DNA of 64,000 bases from Gemmata massiliana. Its GTDB lineage: Bacteria; Planctomycetota; Planctomycetia; Gemmatales; Gemmataceae. Under the pieces are notes generated by a model. The model was not told the DNA's origin. It made no database searches and saw nothing but the letters and a program-made list of their open reading frames with translations. Each line of letters opens with the position of its first letter. Positions within the stretch are counted from its first letter, which is position 1. Shown piece after piece: positions 53,067-61,659 of this stretch. Position numbers and translations under genes: made by a program. Location: positions 5,105,738 to 5,169,737 of the forward strand of contig NZ_LR593886.1 of NCBI RefSeq assembly GCF_901538265.1, written 5' to 3'.

Positions 53067-54307
53067 GTGTGACACCCTCAGCGCATTCCGCGCACCATGA
53101 AGGACCAGAGGCCGCCCCGGCGCGCCCGTCCTTCTTCCGACTGGCTTTCCTGGCCGTACTCGTTCTCGCTACGCTGGGCGCTCTCGGGGTCGCAGGTGTG
53201 CGAGCACGAAACAAGCAACAGACCGACCGCACCGAAACCGCGGAAGCGGCCCGCACGGACCGACCGCGTGTACTCACAGTGACGGCCGAGCGCGCACCGG
53301 CGCGGGTCGAACAGGTTCTCCCCGGCACCGCGTCGCCGTTCCGCGAGACGGCCGTTTACGCCCGAACGAGCGGCTATCTCCGCCGGTGGCTAGTAGACAA
53401 GGGCGATACGGTGAGCGAGGGGCAGTTACTCGCCGAGATTGAGACGCCGGAAGTCAACGCACAGTTGCTCCAGGCGCGAGCGGCCGTCGCCGAAGCGACC
53501 GCGACACGAGACCGAAACCGGGCCAGCGCCGAACTCGCTCGCTTGAACTTGGTCCGCGTGCGGCAAACGTTCGAGACGGGTGTCGGTTCGCGCCAGGAGA
53601 TGGACGAAGCGGACGCGGCTCTGAAGGTGGCAGAGGCCACGATCCGCTTGTCTGAAGCCAACATTCGGGCGGGCGAAGCGAACGTGAAGCGACTGGAAGA
53701 CCTCCAGCAGTTCCAGAAGGTCGTTGCCCCGTTCAGTGGAGTCATCACCGCCCGGAACTACGACCCCGGAGCGCTCGTCGTCGCCGATAGTTCTTCCGGA
53801 CCCGAGATGTTCCACATCTCTCAAACCGAAACCCTGCGCGTGCAAGTGGACGTGCCCCAAACGTTTGCCACGTCGGTTCATGTTGGCCAGCCGGCACCCG
53901 TATCTCGGCGCGAGGAGCCGGGCCGGGAATACAAGGGAGCTGTGGGACGAACGACGAACGCCGTGAACGTCCAAACGCGCACGCTGCGAGTGGAAGTCGA
54001 TGTGCCGAACAAGGACCACGCCCTTCTGCCGGGCATGTACTTGCAGGTGAAGTTCCATTTGGACGCGCCGGCCAAAGTGATCCGCGTCCCTGGGGCTGCC
54101 GTCGTCACTCGTGCGGAGGGCACGAAAGTGGCCGTCGTCGAATCGAACGGCCGGATCGGGTACCGCACGGTGAAAGTGGGCCGCGATTACGGCACCATCG
54201 TTGAAGTCACCGAAGGGTTGACCGGTGGGGAGAAACTCGTCGTGCGCCCCGGCGACGACCTCGCAGAAGGGACAGAGGTCGACCCCGTCACTGCGACCGA
54301 ACGCTAA
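53063..54307 (+). CDS. RND efflux periplasmic adaptor subunit
   Basis: This 414-residue protein is a membrane fusion protein: one N-terminal helix (about 24-46), a lipoyl-like half motif (YARTSGYLRRWLVDKGDTVSEGQLLAEIE), a coiled-coil hairpin rich in Ala/Arg/Glu (about 140-215), then beta-barrel and membrane-proximal domains. It links the pump at 49881 to an outer-membrane channel encoded elsewhere. Translation is coupled to the pump by an ATGA overlap. Confidence 0.93.
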   Translation: MSVTPSAHSAHHEGPEAAPARPSFFRLAFLAVLVLATLGALGVAGVRARNKQQTDRTETAEAARTDRPRVLTVTAERAPARVEQVLPGTASPFRETAVYARTSGYLRRWLVDKGDTVSEGQLLAEIETPEVNAQLLQARAAVAEATATRDRNRASAELARLNLVRVRQTFETGVGSRQEMDEADAALKVAEATIRLSEANIRAGEANVKRLEDLQQFQKVVAPFSGVITARNYDPGALVVADSSSGPEMFHISQTETLRVQVDVPQTFATSVHVGQPAPVSRREEPGREYKGAVGRTTNAVNVQTRTLRVEVDVPNKDHALLPGMYLQVKFHLDAPAKVIRVPGAAVVTRAEGTKVAVVESNGRIGYRTVKVGRDYGTIVEVTEGLTGGEKLVVRPGDDLAEGTEVDPVTATER

Positions 54308-54322
54308 ACCGACCCATCCATC

Positions 54323-54351
54323 ACGACCGGGGAGAATTGCTCCCCGGTCGT
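54323..54351. terminator. Hairpin between convergent efflux and oxidoreductase genes
   Basis: A 12-bp stem (54323-54334 with 54340-54351) with loop AATTG lies 16 bases after the adaptor stop and 11 bases before the 3' end of the convergent gene. No T-tract is present; a two-way terminator is likely from position. Confidence 0.6.
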
Positions 54352-54361
54352 TGCAAACGAC

Positions 54362-55513
54362 TCACCCCTTCGGCACGTCCACCCACTTCTGACTCTTGGC
54401 CGAATCGAGGATGGCGTCCAGCACGCACTGCGTTTCGAGTGCGTCGCGGAACGTCGGGCCTTGCGGCTTGCCGCTCTCGAGTCCCTGGATGAAGTCCGCG
54501 ACCTGGTGCGTGAAGCTCGAATCGTAGCCGATCGCCAGCCCCGGCACCCACCAGTTCTGCATGTACGGGTGGTCGCCGCCGTTGTCGGTGACGTGGATGC
54601 TCGACCAACCGCGGAGCTTCCCCTCCACCTTGTAGTCGAAGATCTGCAACCGGTGCAGGTCGTGCAGATCCCAGAACAGCGACATGTCTTCGCCGTTGAT
54701 CTCGAACGTGTACAGTGCCTTGTGCCCGCGTGCGTACCGGGTGCTCTCGAAGTTCGCCAGCGATCCGTTCTCGTAGCGGCCCATGAACGTGCAGGCGTCG
54801 TCGATGCCGACCTTCTCGACCTTCCCGGTCAGGTTGTGCATCCGCTCCTTCACGAACGTTTCCGTCATCGCGCACACGCTGTCGAGCCGGCCGTTCAGCC
54901 AGAGGCTCGTGTCGATGCAGTGCGCCAGGAGGTCGCCGCTGACGCCGCTGCCGGCGGCAGCCACGTCGAGCCGCCAAAGCCCCTGCCCGCCTTGCGGCAG
55001 GTCGGACTTGATCGTCCAGTCCTGGAGGAACTTCGCGCGGTAGTGGAAGATCCGGCCCAGGCGCCCCTCGTCGATGAGCTTCTTCGCGAGCGTGACCGCG
55101 GGGATGCGGCGGTAGTTGTACCACACCATGTTCGGCACGCCGGCCTTCTCGACCGCGGCGACCATCTCGCGGCCCTCGGGCACGTTCATCGCGAGCGGCT
55201 TCTCGCACAGGATCGCCTTACCCGCCGCGGCCGCGGCAATGGCGATCTCCTTGTGCATGTTGTTCGGCGTGCAGATGTCGACGACGTCGATGTCCTTGCG
55301 CTCGATCAGCTTCCGCCAGTCAGTTTCGGTGGACTCGTAGCCCCACTGGTTCGCGAACGCCTTGATCTTCTCGGCGTCGCGAGCACAAGCGGCTTTCAGC
55401 ACCACTTCGTGCTGCGAGGGGAAGAACTGACCCACCTGCTTGTACGCATTCGAGTGGGCACGGCCCATGAACCCGTACCCGATCATGCCCACGCGAAGCT
55501 GTTTCTTGGCCAT
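54362..55513 (-). CDS. Gfo/Idh/MocA family oxidoreductase (cytoplasmic)
   Basis: This 383-residue protein starts directly with the Rossmann domain ([18 protein letters not shown]) and has the family's [10 protein letters not shown] and CEKPLAMN, with a C-terminal substrate domain containing [12 protein letters not shown]. Unlike the protein at 9590, it has no Tat signal. The start at 55513 is chosen because the Rossmann fold begins there. Its upstream region holds a repeat (55544-55576) that borders the GxxExxY gene. Confidence 0.92.
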   Translation of the reverse strand: MAKKQLRVGMIGYGFMGRAHSNAYKQVGQFFPSQHEVVLKAACARDAEKIKAFANQWGYESTETDWRKLIERKDIDVVDICTPNNMHKEIAIAAAAAGKAILCEKPLAMNVPEGREMVAAVEKAGVPNMVWYNYRRIPAVTLAKKLIDEGRLGRIFHYRAKFLQDWTIKSDLPQGGQGLWRLDVAAAGSGVSGDLLAHCIDTSLWLNGRLDSVCAMTETFVKERMHNLTGKVEKVGIDDACTFMGRYENGSLANFESTRYARGHKALYTFEINGEDMSLFWDLHDLHRLQIFDYKVEGKLRGWSSIHVTDNGGDHPYMQNWWVPGLAIGYDSSFTHQVADFIQGLESGKPQGPTFRDALETQCVLDAILDSAKSQKWVDVPKG

Positions 55514-55543
55514 TTGGAGAGACCTCAAGGAAAACAGAGACAG

Positions 55544-55576
55544 AGCCACGGATTAACACAGAAAACACGGATCAGA
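55544..55576. repeat. Repeat copy at the 3' side of the GxxExxY gene
   Basis: The 33-base sequence AGCCACGGATTAACACAG... ends exactly one base before the stop codon of the GxxExxY gene. Its reverse complement occurs at 56035-56068 with two mismatches and one added base. Confidence 0.85.
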
Positions 55577-56011
55577 TCAAGCAGATTCGATCTTCGGCCG
55601 CGACCGCTTGCGCTCGTTGTCGAACACCAGGCGCTTGAACCGCGGTTTCGGTCCGAAGTTGAGCAGCATTCCCACTTCGGCGGGCGAGGCTTTCAGATAG
55701 TTCAGTAGCTGCGAATTATGAGCGGGGTCTAACTCGTCCGCGGCCTTCAATTCGAGGATCACGGCACGTTCCACAAAGATATCGGCGAAGAAATCTCCGA
55801 CGAGGTGACCGCGGAAAAAGACGGGTAAGTGAACCTGAGTTTCGGCCCTCAATCCCGCATCGGCGAGCACGTGCAGCATCGCTTTGTGGTACACGCTTTC
55901 CAGAAACCCGAACCCCAACTCGTTGTACACCTCGAAGAACACGCCGATGATTTTCTCGGTGATCTCGCCGTGCCGGAGGTCACCGCGCGGGGCGTAATCG
56001 GGCGCGTTCAT
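55577..56011 (-). CDS. GxxExxY protein (PD-(D/E)XK-like)
   Basis: This 144-residue protein has the name motif G35-F-L-E38-S-V-Y41 and, further on, D77 and E87-L-K89, the residues expected for a PD-(D/E)XK nuclease fold (Pfam PDDEXK_3 group). Other features are GFGFLESVYHKAM and LKAADELDPAHNSQLLNYLK. The family function is unknown. Its stop codon begins right after one repeat (ends 55576), and an inverted copy (56035-56068) lies 23 bases before its start, so the gene and repeats look like one unit. Confidence 0.9.
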   Translation of the reverse strand: MNAPDYAPRGDLRHGEITEKIIGVFFEVYNELGFGFLESVYHKAMLHVLADAGLRAETQVHLPVFFRGHLVGDFFADIFVERAVILELKAADELDPAHNSQLLNYLKASPAEVGMLLNFGPKPRFKRLVFDNERKRSRPKIESA

Positions 56012-56034
56012 GTGGCTGATCCAAATGAATCTCT

Positions 56035-56068
56035 TCTGATCCGTGTTTTTCCGTGTTCATCCGTGGCT
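56035..56068. repeat. Inverted repeat copy at the 5' side of the GxxExxY gene
   Basis: This 34-base sequence is the reverse complement of the copy at 55544-55576, with two mismatches and one extra A. It reaches into the stop codon of the upstream beta-lactamase-like gene (56067-56069). Confidence 0.85.
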
Positions 56069-56954
56069 ATTTCTTCTCTTCCTTCTTCTCCCCATAGTGC
56101 TCGTAGACCTCTTTGGCGATCTTCCCGATCAGCACCTGGGCCGCGTTATCAGCTACCCAGCGCTTGTCATCGTTTCCGTCGGTGAGCACACACAGCACGA
56201 CGGGGCCGGATTTCAGGTACACGATGCCGGCGTCGGTTTTGGAAGCGTTCACGGAGCCGGTCTTGTGCGCGACGACCGTACCTGCCGGTAAATAGCGGGT
56301 CATCTTCTCTTTGTCGTCGCACGCCTTCAGGTGACCGAGCATCTCCTTACACGCTTCCGGCGACGCGACTTTCCCCGTTTCAATCAGTTCGAGGAGCTGC
56401 ACCATTTCCTTCGCGGTGGTGCTGCCGAGGCCGTACTTGTCGGTGCGCGCCTTATCGATGCTCGTGGTACTCCCCTTGAACACCTTGGCGTGAACCTTGG
56501 TGTTCTTAAGCCCGAGCTTCTCCATGCGCGTGTTGGTCGATGGGATACCGATCTGGTCGAGCACCATGTTGGTCGCAGTGTTGTCGGAATACACGATCAT
56601 CAGCCGCACCGCGTCCTTGAGCGGGAACGTGGCGCCGTCGCTAAAGTGCGATGTGAGGATGCCGCTGCCGCCCACCTTGTCGTCTTTCGTGAGGGTCAGT
56701 TTCGTATCGAGCTTCACCTTTTCCTCGTGCGCCTGCCAGTACGTTTCCACCATCACGGGCAGTTTGATGAGGCTCGCGGTGGGCATTGCCTCGTCCGCGT
56801 TGAGGTAGAACTCCTCACCGGTCTTCAGATGCTTCACCGCGACCGCGACTTTTCCCTTGTGGTCCTTCGCGAGCGGTGCGATGCGGCTTTCGAGATCGGC
56901 AGAAGAAGAGGGTGCGGCAAATAGCATGGTGGCAGCGAGTGTAACCAGACGCAT
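56067..56954 (-). CDS. Class A beta-lactamase-like serine hydrolase
   Basis: This 295-residue protein has a signal peptide (about 1-19), then SxxK (S61-L-I-K64), YSDN (S123-D-N125) and KTG (231-233), in the order and spacing of class A beta-lactamases. The omega-loop Glu-x-x-Asn motif expected about 34 residues after the SDN asparagine is not seen; that stretch reads VFKGSTTSIDKART. So it may be a peptidase or esterase with the same fold, and resistance should not be assumed. Start at 56954 chosen because the signal peptide begins there. Confidence 0.85.
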   Translation of the reverse strand: MRLVTLAATMLFAAPSSSADLESRIAPLAKDHKGKVAVAVKHLKTGEEFYLNADEAMPTASLIKLPVMVETYWQAHEEKVKLDTKLTLTKDDKVGGSGILTSHFSDGATFPLKDAVRLMIVYSDNTATNMVLDQIGIPSTNTRMEKLGLKNTKVHAKVFKGSTTSIDKARTDKYGLGSTTAKEMVQLLELIETGKVASPEACKEMLGHLKACDDKEKMTRYLPAGTVVAHKTGSVNASKTDAGIVYLKSGPVVLCVLTDGNDDKRWVADNAAQVLIGKIAKEVYEHYGEKKEEKK

Positions 56955-57052
56955 GGAAGCTCCAAAAATGCAACGAGCCGCGACCGCAAAAAAGCGGTCA
57001 CGGCCCACGAAATCCTACCGCGAGGGAGCGCTCGCGGCTCGTCAAAATCGCC

Positions 57053-57799
57053 TCACGCGGCGCTGGCGGCGTTGGCAAACGTGGTGAACAGCCGCTTCAT
57101 TCCGGGCTGTGTTTCGGTCAGCTCCTCCGGGTGCCACTGCACCGCAACGAGGTACTGATCGTCCCGGCCCTCGACCCCTTCGATAATGCCGTCCGGTGCG
57201 AACGCGGTCGCCGCCAGTCGCGGTGCGAGGTCTTTGATCGCCTGGTGGTGCATGCTGTTCACTGGCACCACACCGTCGCCCAGGATGTGTCCCAGGCGCG
57301 AACCGGCCTTCACCGTAATGTCGTGCGCGAGGTATTTGCGACTCGGTTGCTCGGGCGTGGGGAAGAAGTCGTGCTTGAGCGCCGCGGGCACCTGCGCGCT
57401 CACGTCCTGGTACAGCGTCCCGCCGCACGTGACATTCAGGATCTGAATACCGCGGCACACCGCGAGCACAGGAAGTTGCCGGTTCAGTGCGTGCTGAAGG
57501 AGTGCAATCTCGACCGCGTCGCGATCCGGATCGATAGTCCCGCACAGTTCCGTTTTCGGTTCACCGTACCGGGTGGGGTCCACATCGACGCCGCCCGTAA
57601 TGAACACGCCATCGAGCCGGTCGAAGATCTCCTGGAGCGTGCCCGGGTCGTGGGGGATGAGTGGAATCACCCAGGGCACCGCCCCGACCTTGCGCAGTTC
57701 TTCGATGTAGCTGCGCCCCATCAACCAACACGGCTGCCGCTCGCCCGGCTTACCGGGGAGGGTTTGTGTGGCGATTCCGATTACGGGTCGGCGGGACAT
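57053..57799 (-). CDS. Gamma-glutamyl-gamma-aminobutyrate hydrolase-like (peptidase C26)
   Basis: This 248-residue protein is a class I glutamine amidotransferase-like hydrolase: nucleophile Cys in LAVCRGIQILNV, and His/Glu in VQWHPEEL near the C-terminus, with TGGVDVDPTRYGEP in the substrate region. The family includes PuuD, which releases GABA from gamma-glutamyl-GABA in putrescine use. No other Puu genes are nearby, so the substrate is unsure. Start at 57799 chosen because the fold begins PVIGIATQ. Confidence 0.87.
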   Translation of the reverse strand: MSRRPVIGIATQTLPGKPGERQPCWLMGRSYIEELRKVGAVPWVIPLIPHDPGTLQEIFDRLDGVFITGGVDVDPTRYGEPKTELCGTIDPDRDAVEIALLQHALNRQLPVLAVCRGIQILNVTCGGTLYQDVSAQVPAALKHDFFPTPEQPSRKYLAHDITVKAGSRLGHILGDGVVPVNSMHHQAIKDLAPRLAATAFAPDGIIEGVEGRDDQYLVAVQWHPEELTETQPGMKRLFTTFANAASAA

Positions 57800-58103
57800 A
57801 GCGAGGCTCTCCAACACAAGCAAGCGCGCGGGGCTGCGCGAGAGGAGAGGAATGAGTACATGATATCAGATGGGTAAAGAGCCTGTCCAGAATATGAATG
57901 CTCGTAATGGAGTATAGGCGTGAAATTTGGGTAATTGGACACTGTCCCGGTAAGAGTCCGGAAACCAGCATTCACTACGATTGCACCGCGTGTGCCGGTG
58001 GTAGGGGCGAACTTCGTTCTACACGAAATATTCATCCGGAAACGGCTCAAGATCGCCGATATTTTCCGGCCCACTCCCAATGCAACACGCGAGCGAGACG
58101 ATC
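57800..58103. other. Divergent spacer before the porin gene
   Basis: No gene is supported in this 304-bp gap. It contains the short palindrome GGACACTGTCC (57937-57947) and TCCGG repeats. Promoters for both neighbours are expected, but no convincing -35/-10 pair was found. Confidence 0.4.
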
Positions 58104-59702
58104 ATGCGATTGCCCGTCCCCCTCTTCCGGCTGCGCTGCGGAACCCGTGCGGTTCTCTGCGCGCTCTTGGGAACGGCAACGGCAGCGGCCCAAGATTTTC
58201 CTCCGAGCACACCAAGTGTCGGAATACCCGCGCCGGGAACAAGCTTCCTTCCCCTCCGGCCGGCGGACGGCCCGGTGGTGCCCGTATCCCCCACGCCACC
58301 CGCACTCGGAACGAGCGCCGCCCCTCCAACGGCTACTCCTCCAATGGGAGCTGCGCCCACGGCTGATCCGATGCAGACGCTCGACGCTCTGCGCGCCCCG
58401 CCACCAGCACCGGCAAGTGCTCCGTCTTCCAGTAACACCCCGCTCAACGATTTCTGGCGGAACGGGCTGCGGTTCGAGTCCGCGGACAAAGCCTTTTCGC
58501 TGGCCGTGGGCGGTCGCGTGCAGTTCGACGCGGTGAGCTACCTCACGACAACGGCGATGCGACGCAACGTCCCGGGGAACAACCCGCTCGAAGACGGCGT
58601 CTCGTTCCGCCGGTTCCGCTTCGACGTGGGCGGTACGATCTACAAGAACATCGAGTTCTACGCGCAGATCGACTTCGTCAACGGGTTCGTGACGTCCGTC
58701 GCGGACAACCGACAGTCCAACGTGCCGGCCCCGACCGACTTGTGGGTGACGTACAAGGATCTGCCGTGGGTCGGCAACATCCGCGTCGGTAACCAGAAGC
58801 CGCTGTACTCGTTCGAGCACCTCACGAGCAGCCGGTTCCTGACCTTCCTGGAGCGGTCGCTCGGGTTCGATGCGTTCGCCGAAGGGTTCAACAACGGCTT
58901 CTCGCCCGGCATCACGATGTTCGACACGTTCGCGGAGAAGCGCGGTACCTGGGGCGTGGGTGTGTTCAAGAACACGCGCAGCATCTTCGCGTACAACGTC
59001 GGGCGGAACGAAACGGAAGTGAACGGGCGCGTCACCTACCTGCCGGTGTACGAGGACGACGGGAAACTCCTTGTTCACGTCGGCCTCGGTGCGGCGGCCC
59101 GAGATCTCGACCAGGATCAGGCCCGGTTCCGCGCCCGTTTGGACGCCCGCAACAGCCCGAGCGCGTTCTCCCCGCTCGTGGCCGATACGGGATTGTTCTT
59201 CGGGAATCACCAGCAGATTCTCGTTCCCGAATTGGTGGCCGTGATGGGGTCGTGGTCGTTCCAGAGCGAATACTACGCGAGCTGGGTCGGGCACGCCGCC
59301 GCGGTCGGGGCGAACAACCAGCGTTTGGCCGATCAGGGAACCGTTTTCATGCAATCGGCTTACGGCGAAGTAGCTTACTTCCTGACCGGTGAGCACCGCG
59401 AATACAACCGCGAAACCGGTACGTTCACGCGCGTGTCGCCGAAAACCCCGGTCACCTGGACGCGGTCCGGGTTCACCGGGTGCGGTGGGTGGCAGGTAGC
59501 TGCGCGCTACACGTACCTCGACCTGAACGACAAGGTTGTTCGCGGGGGCCAGATCCACGACATGACGCTGGGTCTGAACTGGTTCCTCAACCCGAACATG
59601 AAGATCCAGTCCAATTACTTCCTGACGGCGCGGAACGCGGTCGGCGGCGCGGGCGACGGCCTGATCCACGGGTTCGCGGTGCGCACCGCGATCGACTTCT
59701 AA
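58104..59702 (+). CDS. Outer membrane porin, OprO/P type
   Basis: This 532-residue protein has a signal peptide (about 1-27, ending TAAAQD), a Pro/Ala/Thr-rich region to about residue 115, and a beta-barrel beginning VGGRVQFDAVSYL. OprO/OprP family hallmarks follow: ENVEFYAQIDF-like KNIEFYAQIDFVNG, LWVTYKDLPWVGNIRVGNQK and PLYSFEHLTSSRFLTFLERS. Such porins favour anions such as phosphate. It ends in an aromatic residue (AIDF), as barrel proteins do. Met at 58104 preferred for the signal peptide. Confidence 0.92.
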   Translation: MRLPVPLFRLRCGTRAVLCALLGTATAAAQDFPPSTPSVGIPAPGTSFLPLRPADGPVVPVSPTPPALGTSAAPPTATPPMGAAPTADPMQTLDALRAPPPAPASAPSSSNTPLNDFWRNGLRFESADKAFSLAVGGRVQFDAVSYLTTTAMRRNVPGNNPLEDGVSFRRFRFDVGGTIYKNIEFYAQIDFVNGFVTSVADNRQSNVPAPTDLWVTYKDLPWVGNIRVGNQKPLYSFEHLTSSRFLTFLERSLGFDAFAEGFNNGFSPGITMFDTFAEKRGTWGVGVFKNTRSIFAYNVGRNETEVNGRVTYLPVYEDDGKLLVHVGLGAAARDLDQDQARFRARLDARNSPSAFSPLVADTGLFFGNHQQILVPELVAVMGSWSFQSEYYASWVGHAAAVGANNQRLADQGTVFMQSAYGEVAYFLTGEHREYNRETGTFTRVSPKTPVTWTRSGFTGCGGWQVAARYTYLDLNDKVVRGGQIHDMTLGLNWFLNPNMKIQSNYFLTARNAVGGAGDGLIHGFAVRTAIDF

Positions 59703-59726
59703 TCCGGCTTCCGACGATCGCACGGC

Positions 59727-60329
59727 GTGAAAAACGCTCAACGCCACAAGGGTAACGCCGTGCGTAAGTTGTGGCAGCGAGTCGAAGCGGTGCTACGGAG
59801 GGCCGCTCCCAACCTCCGTGCCGCGCTGCCCAGAGGAACATCGCCGACAGAACTGGCGAACGCAGAAAAGCAGTTGGGGCTCACGCTACCAGACGACATC
59901 CGAGCGTCATACGCGATTCATGACGGGACCGGCGGGGCAGATGTCCTACCGCAAAGTGCTTACGGCGGGGTTATTGGTGTTGCACAACTCTCGCTGAATG
60001 AGGTCATCCGCGACTGGCAAATGTGGCTGGATTCGTATGAGCGCGGGTTCGATGATAGTCGCGCTCGCCCCAAGGGGCCGATCAAAGCGAAGTGGTGGAA
60101 CCCTCGGTGGGTACCTGTCACTTGGGACGGTGGCGGGGACCACCTGTGTCTCGACCTCGACCCAGATGTCGGCGGAACGGTCGGCCAAGTGATCTGCTTC
60201 AGCCACGAAATCGGCCCCGTGGACGTAGTCGCCGAAAGTTGGCAAGTGTTCTTGGAACGATATGCGGCTGATCTGGAAGCAAATCGCCTACGATTCAACA
60301 CGGACGGCGAATTGATCGCCGCCTCATGA
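59727..60329 (+). CDS. SMI1/KNR4 (SUKH) domain protein
   Basis: This 200-residue protein shows the SUKH-1 pattern: an N-terminal helix, ELANAEKQLGLTLPDDIRAS with YAIHDG, then WWNPRWVPVTWDGGGDHLCLDLDP, and SWQVFLERYAADL near the end. SUKH proteins are often immunity proteins against nuclease or other toxins, but many are housekeeping; no toxin gene is next to it. It starts with GTG, 24 bases after the porin stop. Confidence 0.88.
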   Translation: MKNAQRHKGNAVRKLWQRVEAVLRRAAPNLRAALPRGTSPTELANAEKQLGLTLPDDIRASYAIHDGTGGADVLPQSAYGGVIGVAQLSLNEVIRDWQMWLDSYERGFDDSRARPKGPIKAKWWNPRWVPVTWDGGGDHLCLDLDPDVGGTVGQVICFSHEIGPVDVVAESWQVFLERYAADLEANRLRFNTDGELIAAS

Positions 60330-60396
60330 TCCAAACGGACTCAGATCGACAATGCAAGGGTTTCCTTCCCCTTGTGGGTGCCACTCGCTCAGCCTT

Positions 60397-61596
60397 CTAA
60401 ATCGAGACTTTGTCCGAAGCCGGTAGAACCGCGTGGAAGTCACGTGTGATGCGGTCCATGTATTGAGTGAGCAGTTCTTCGACGCGCTGAGGGGTGTCGG
60501 CCGCAACGACGAACCCAATATGGTTCTTCGTCGTCATCCGGTACACGATCTCCGGGTCGGTGAAGCCGGACGTATCCGGCCACTCCTGGCGCGCGAGTGA
60601 GATTACTACCCCACCGAAGCGCTGCTTCAACGGCGGAACCACATACGATTGCGTCCCGCGGCACGTCTCCAGCTTCGCCCACTCGGACCAAAGGTTCACG
60701 CCGGTCGCGTGCTCGACCATTTCCGCCGTGTTCGCACCCCCAACACGGGCGCTCGTCTCGATGAAGTAATACTGTCCGTCCGCGTGCGCCTTCATGAACT
60801 CGGTGTGCGACGCGCCCCACCCCAGCCCGAAGCCCTCTAATACTTGCGCGTTGGCACGTTTCAACTCGTCCACTTCCGGGCGGTCGCGCGGCACCGTGCG
60901 GGTCGCGTACACGCCGCCGCCCTGATACACATCGAGTAACGGGCGCCAGTAAGCGTTGACCTCCGCGAAAACCACGCGCCCGTCCGCACAGAGTGAATCG
61001 ACGTGGAACAGATCTCCGGGCACCATCTGCTCAATCAGGCAGAACGACTGGTCGTCGCCCAGTTCGTCGATGCGTTTCCAGACCTCGTCGGCGGTTTTCA
61101 GCTTGCGGATACCCGCCGCGGACGCTTCGGAGCGCGGTTTGATGAGCCACGGTCCCGGTACGCGGGCGAGAAACGATCGCACGTCGTCGTGGTTAAAGAT
61201 CGGGCAGTAATCCGGGATGCGAACGTCGATCTCGCGGGCCTTCGTGCGCATCGCGAGCTTGTCGCGAAAGAAGCGCGCGACCGATTCCCCGTGCCCGGTA
61301 TCCGTCATCCGGAAGTGCTCGCGCAGGTGCGCACCCACTTCCACATCGAAATCGTCCAGGGCTACGATGCGATCGATCTTGCGCGCCCGGTTGAGGTACG
61401 CGACTGCGTTGATGAGCGCGCGCCGGTCGTGGAAGTTACCGACCGCGAACACTTCGTCACAGGCGTGTCGCGCCCACGGCTCCTTGAGTGCGGACTCAAC
61501 CGTGAGCAGGTAAACCGTACACCCTTCGGCCTTGAGGCGCTCCAGGAACCGGTTGCCCTTGAAGTACGACGCGAGCGCGAGAACGGTAATTGACAT
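60397..61596 (-). CDS. ATP-grasp domain ligase
   Basis: This 399-residue protein has an N-terminal pre-ATP-grasp domain (TVLALASYFKGNRFLERL) and an ATP-grasp core with the nucleotide lysine in GPWLIKPRSEASAAGI, VFAEVNAYWRP, and the metal-site Glu in YYFIETSARVGGANTAEM. It should couple ATP to form an amide or thioester bond between a carboxylate and an amine; the substrate is unknown. It is transcribed alone; the next gene upstream on the strand is a transglutaminase 63 bases away. Confidence 0.88.
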   Translation of the reverse strand: MSITVLALASYFKGNRFLERLKAEGCTVYLLTVESALKEPWARHACDEVFAVGNFHDRRALINAVAYLNRARKIDRIVALDDFDVEVGAHLREHFRMTDTGHGESVARFFRDKLAMRTKAREIDVRIPDYCPIFNHDDVRSFLARVPGPWLIKPRSEASAAGIRKLKTADEVWKRIDELGDDQSFCLIEQMVPGDLFHVDSLCADGRVVFAEVNAYWRPLLDVYQGGGVYATRTVPRDRPEVDELKRANAQVLEGFGLGWGASHTEFMKAHADGQYYFIETSARVGGANTAEMVEHATGVNLWSEWAKLETCRGTQSYVVPPLKQRFGGVVISLARQEWPDTSGFTDPEIVYRMTTKNHIGFVVAADTPQRVEELLTQYMDRITRDFHAVLPASDKVSI

Positions 61597-61659
61597 GACA
61601 CCCAGAATACGGCCCCTCGCGCGGCCTGTCACGCAGAAGAATAGGCACGGTCTCGTGCG

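Noticed and set aside
59727-60329. SUKH protein as an immunity gene of a toxin pair
   Set aside because: No toxin or polymorphic toxin delivery gene is adjacent; the neighbours are a porin and an ATP-grasp ligase.
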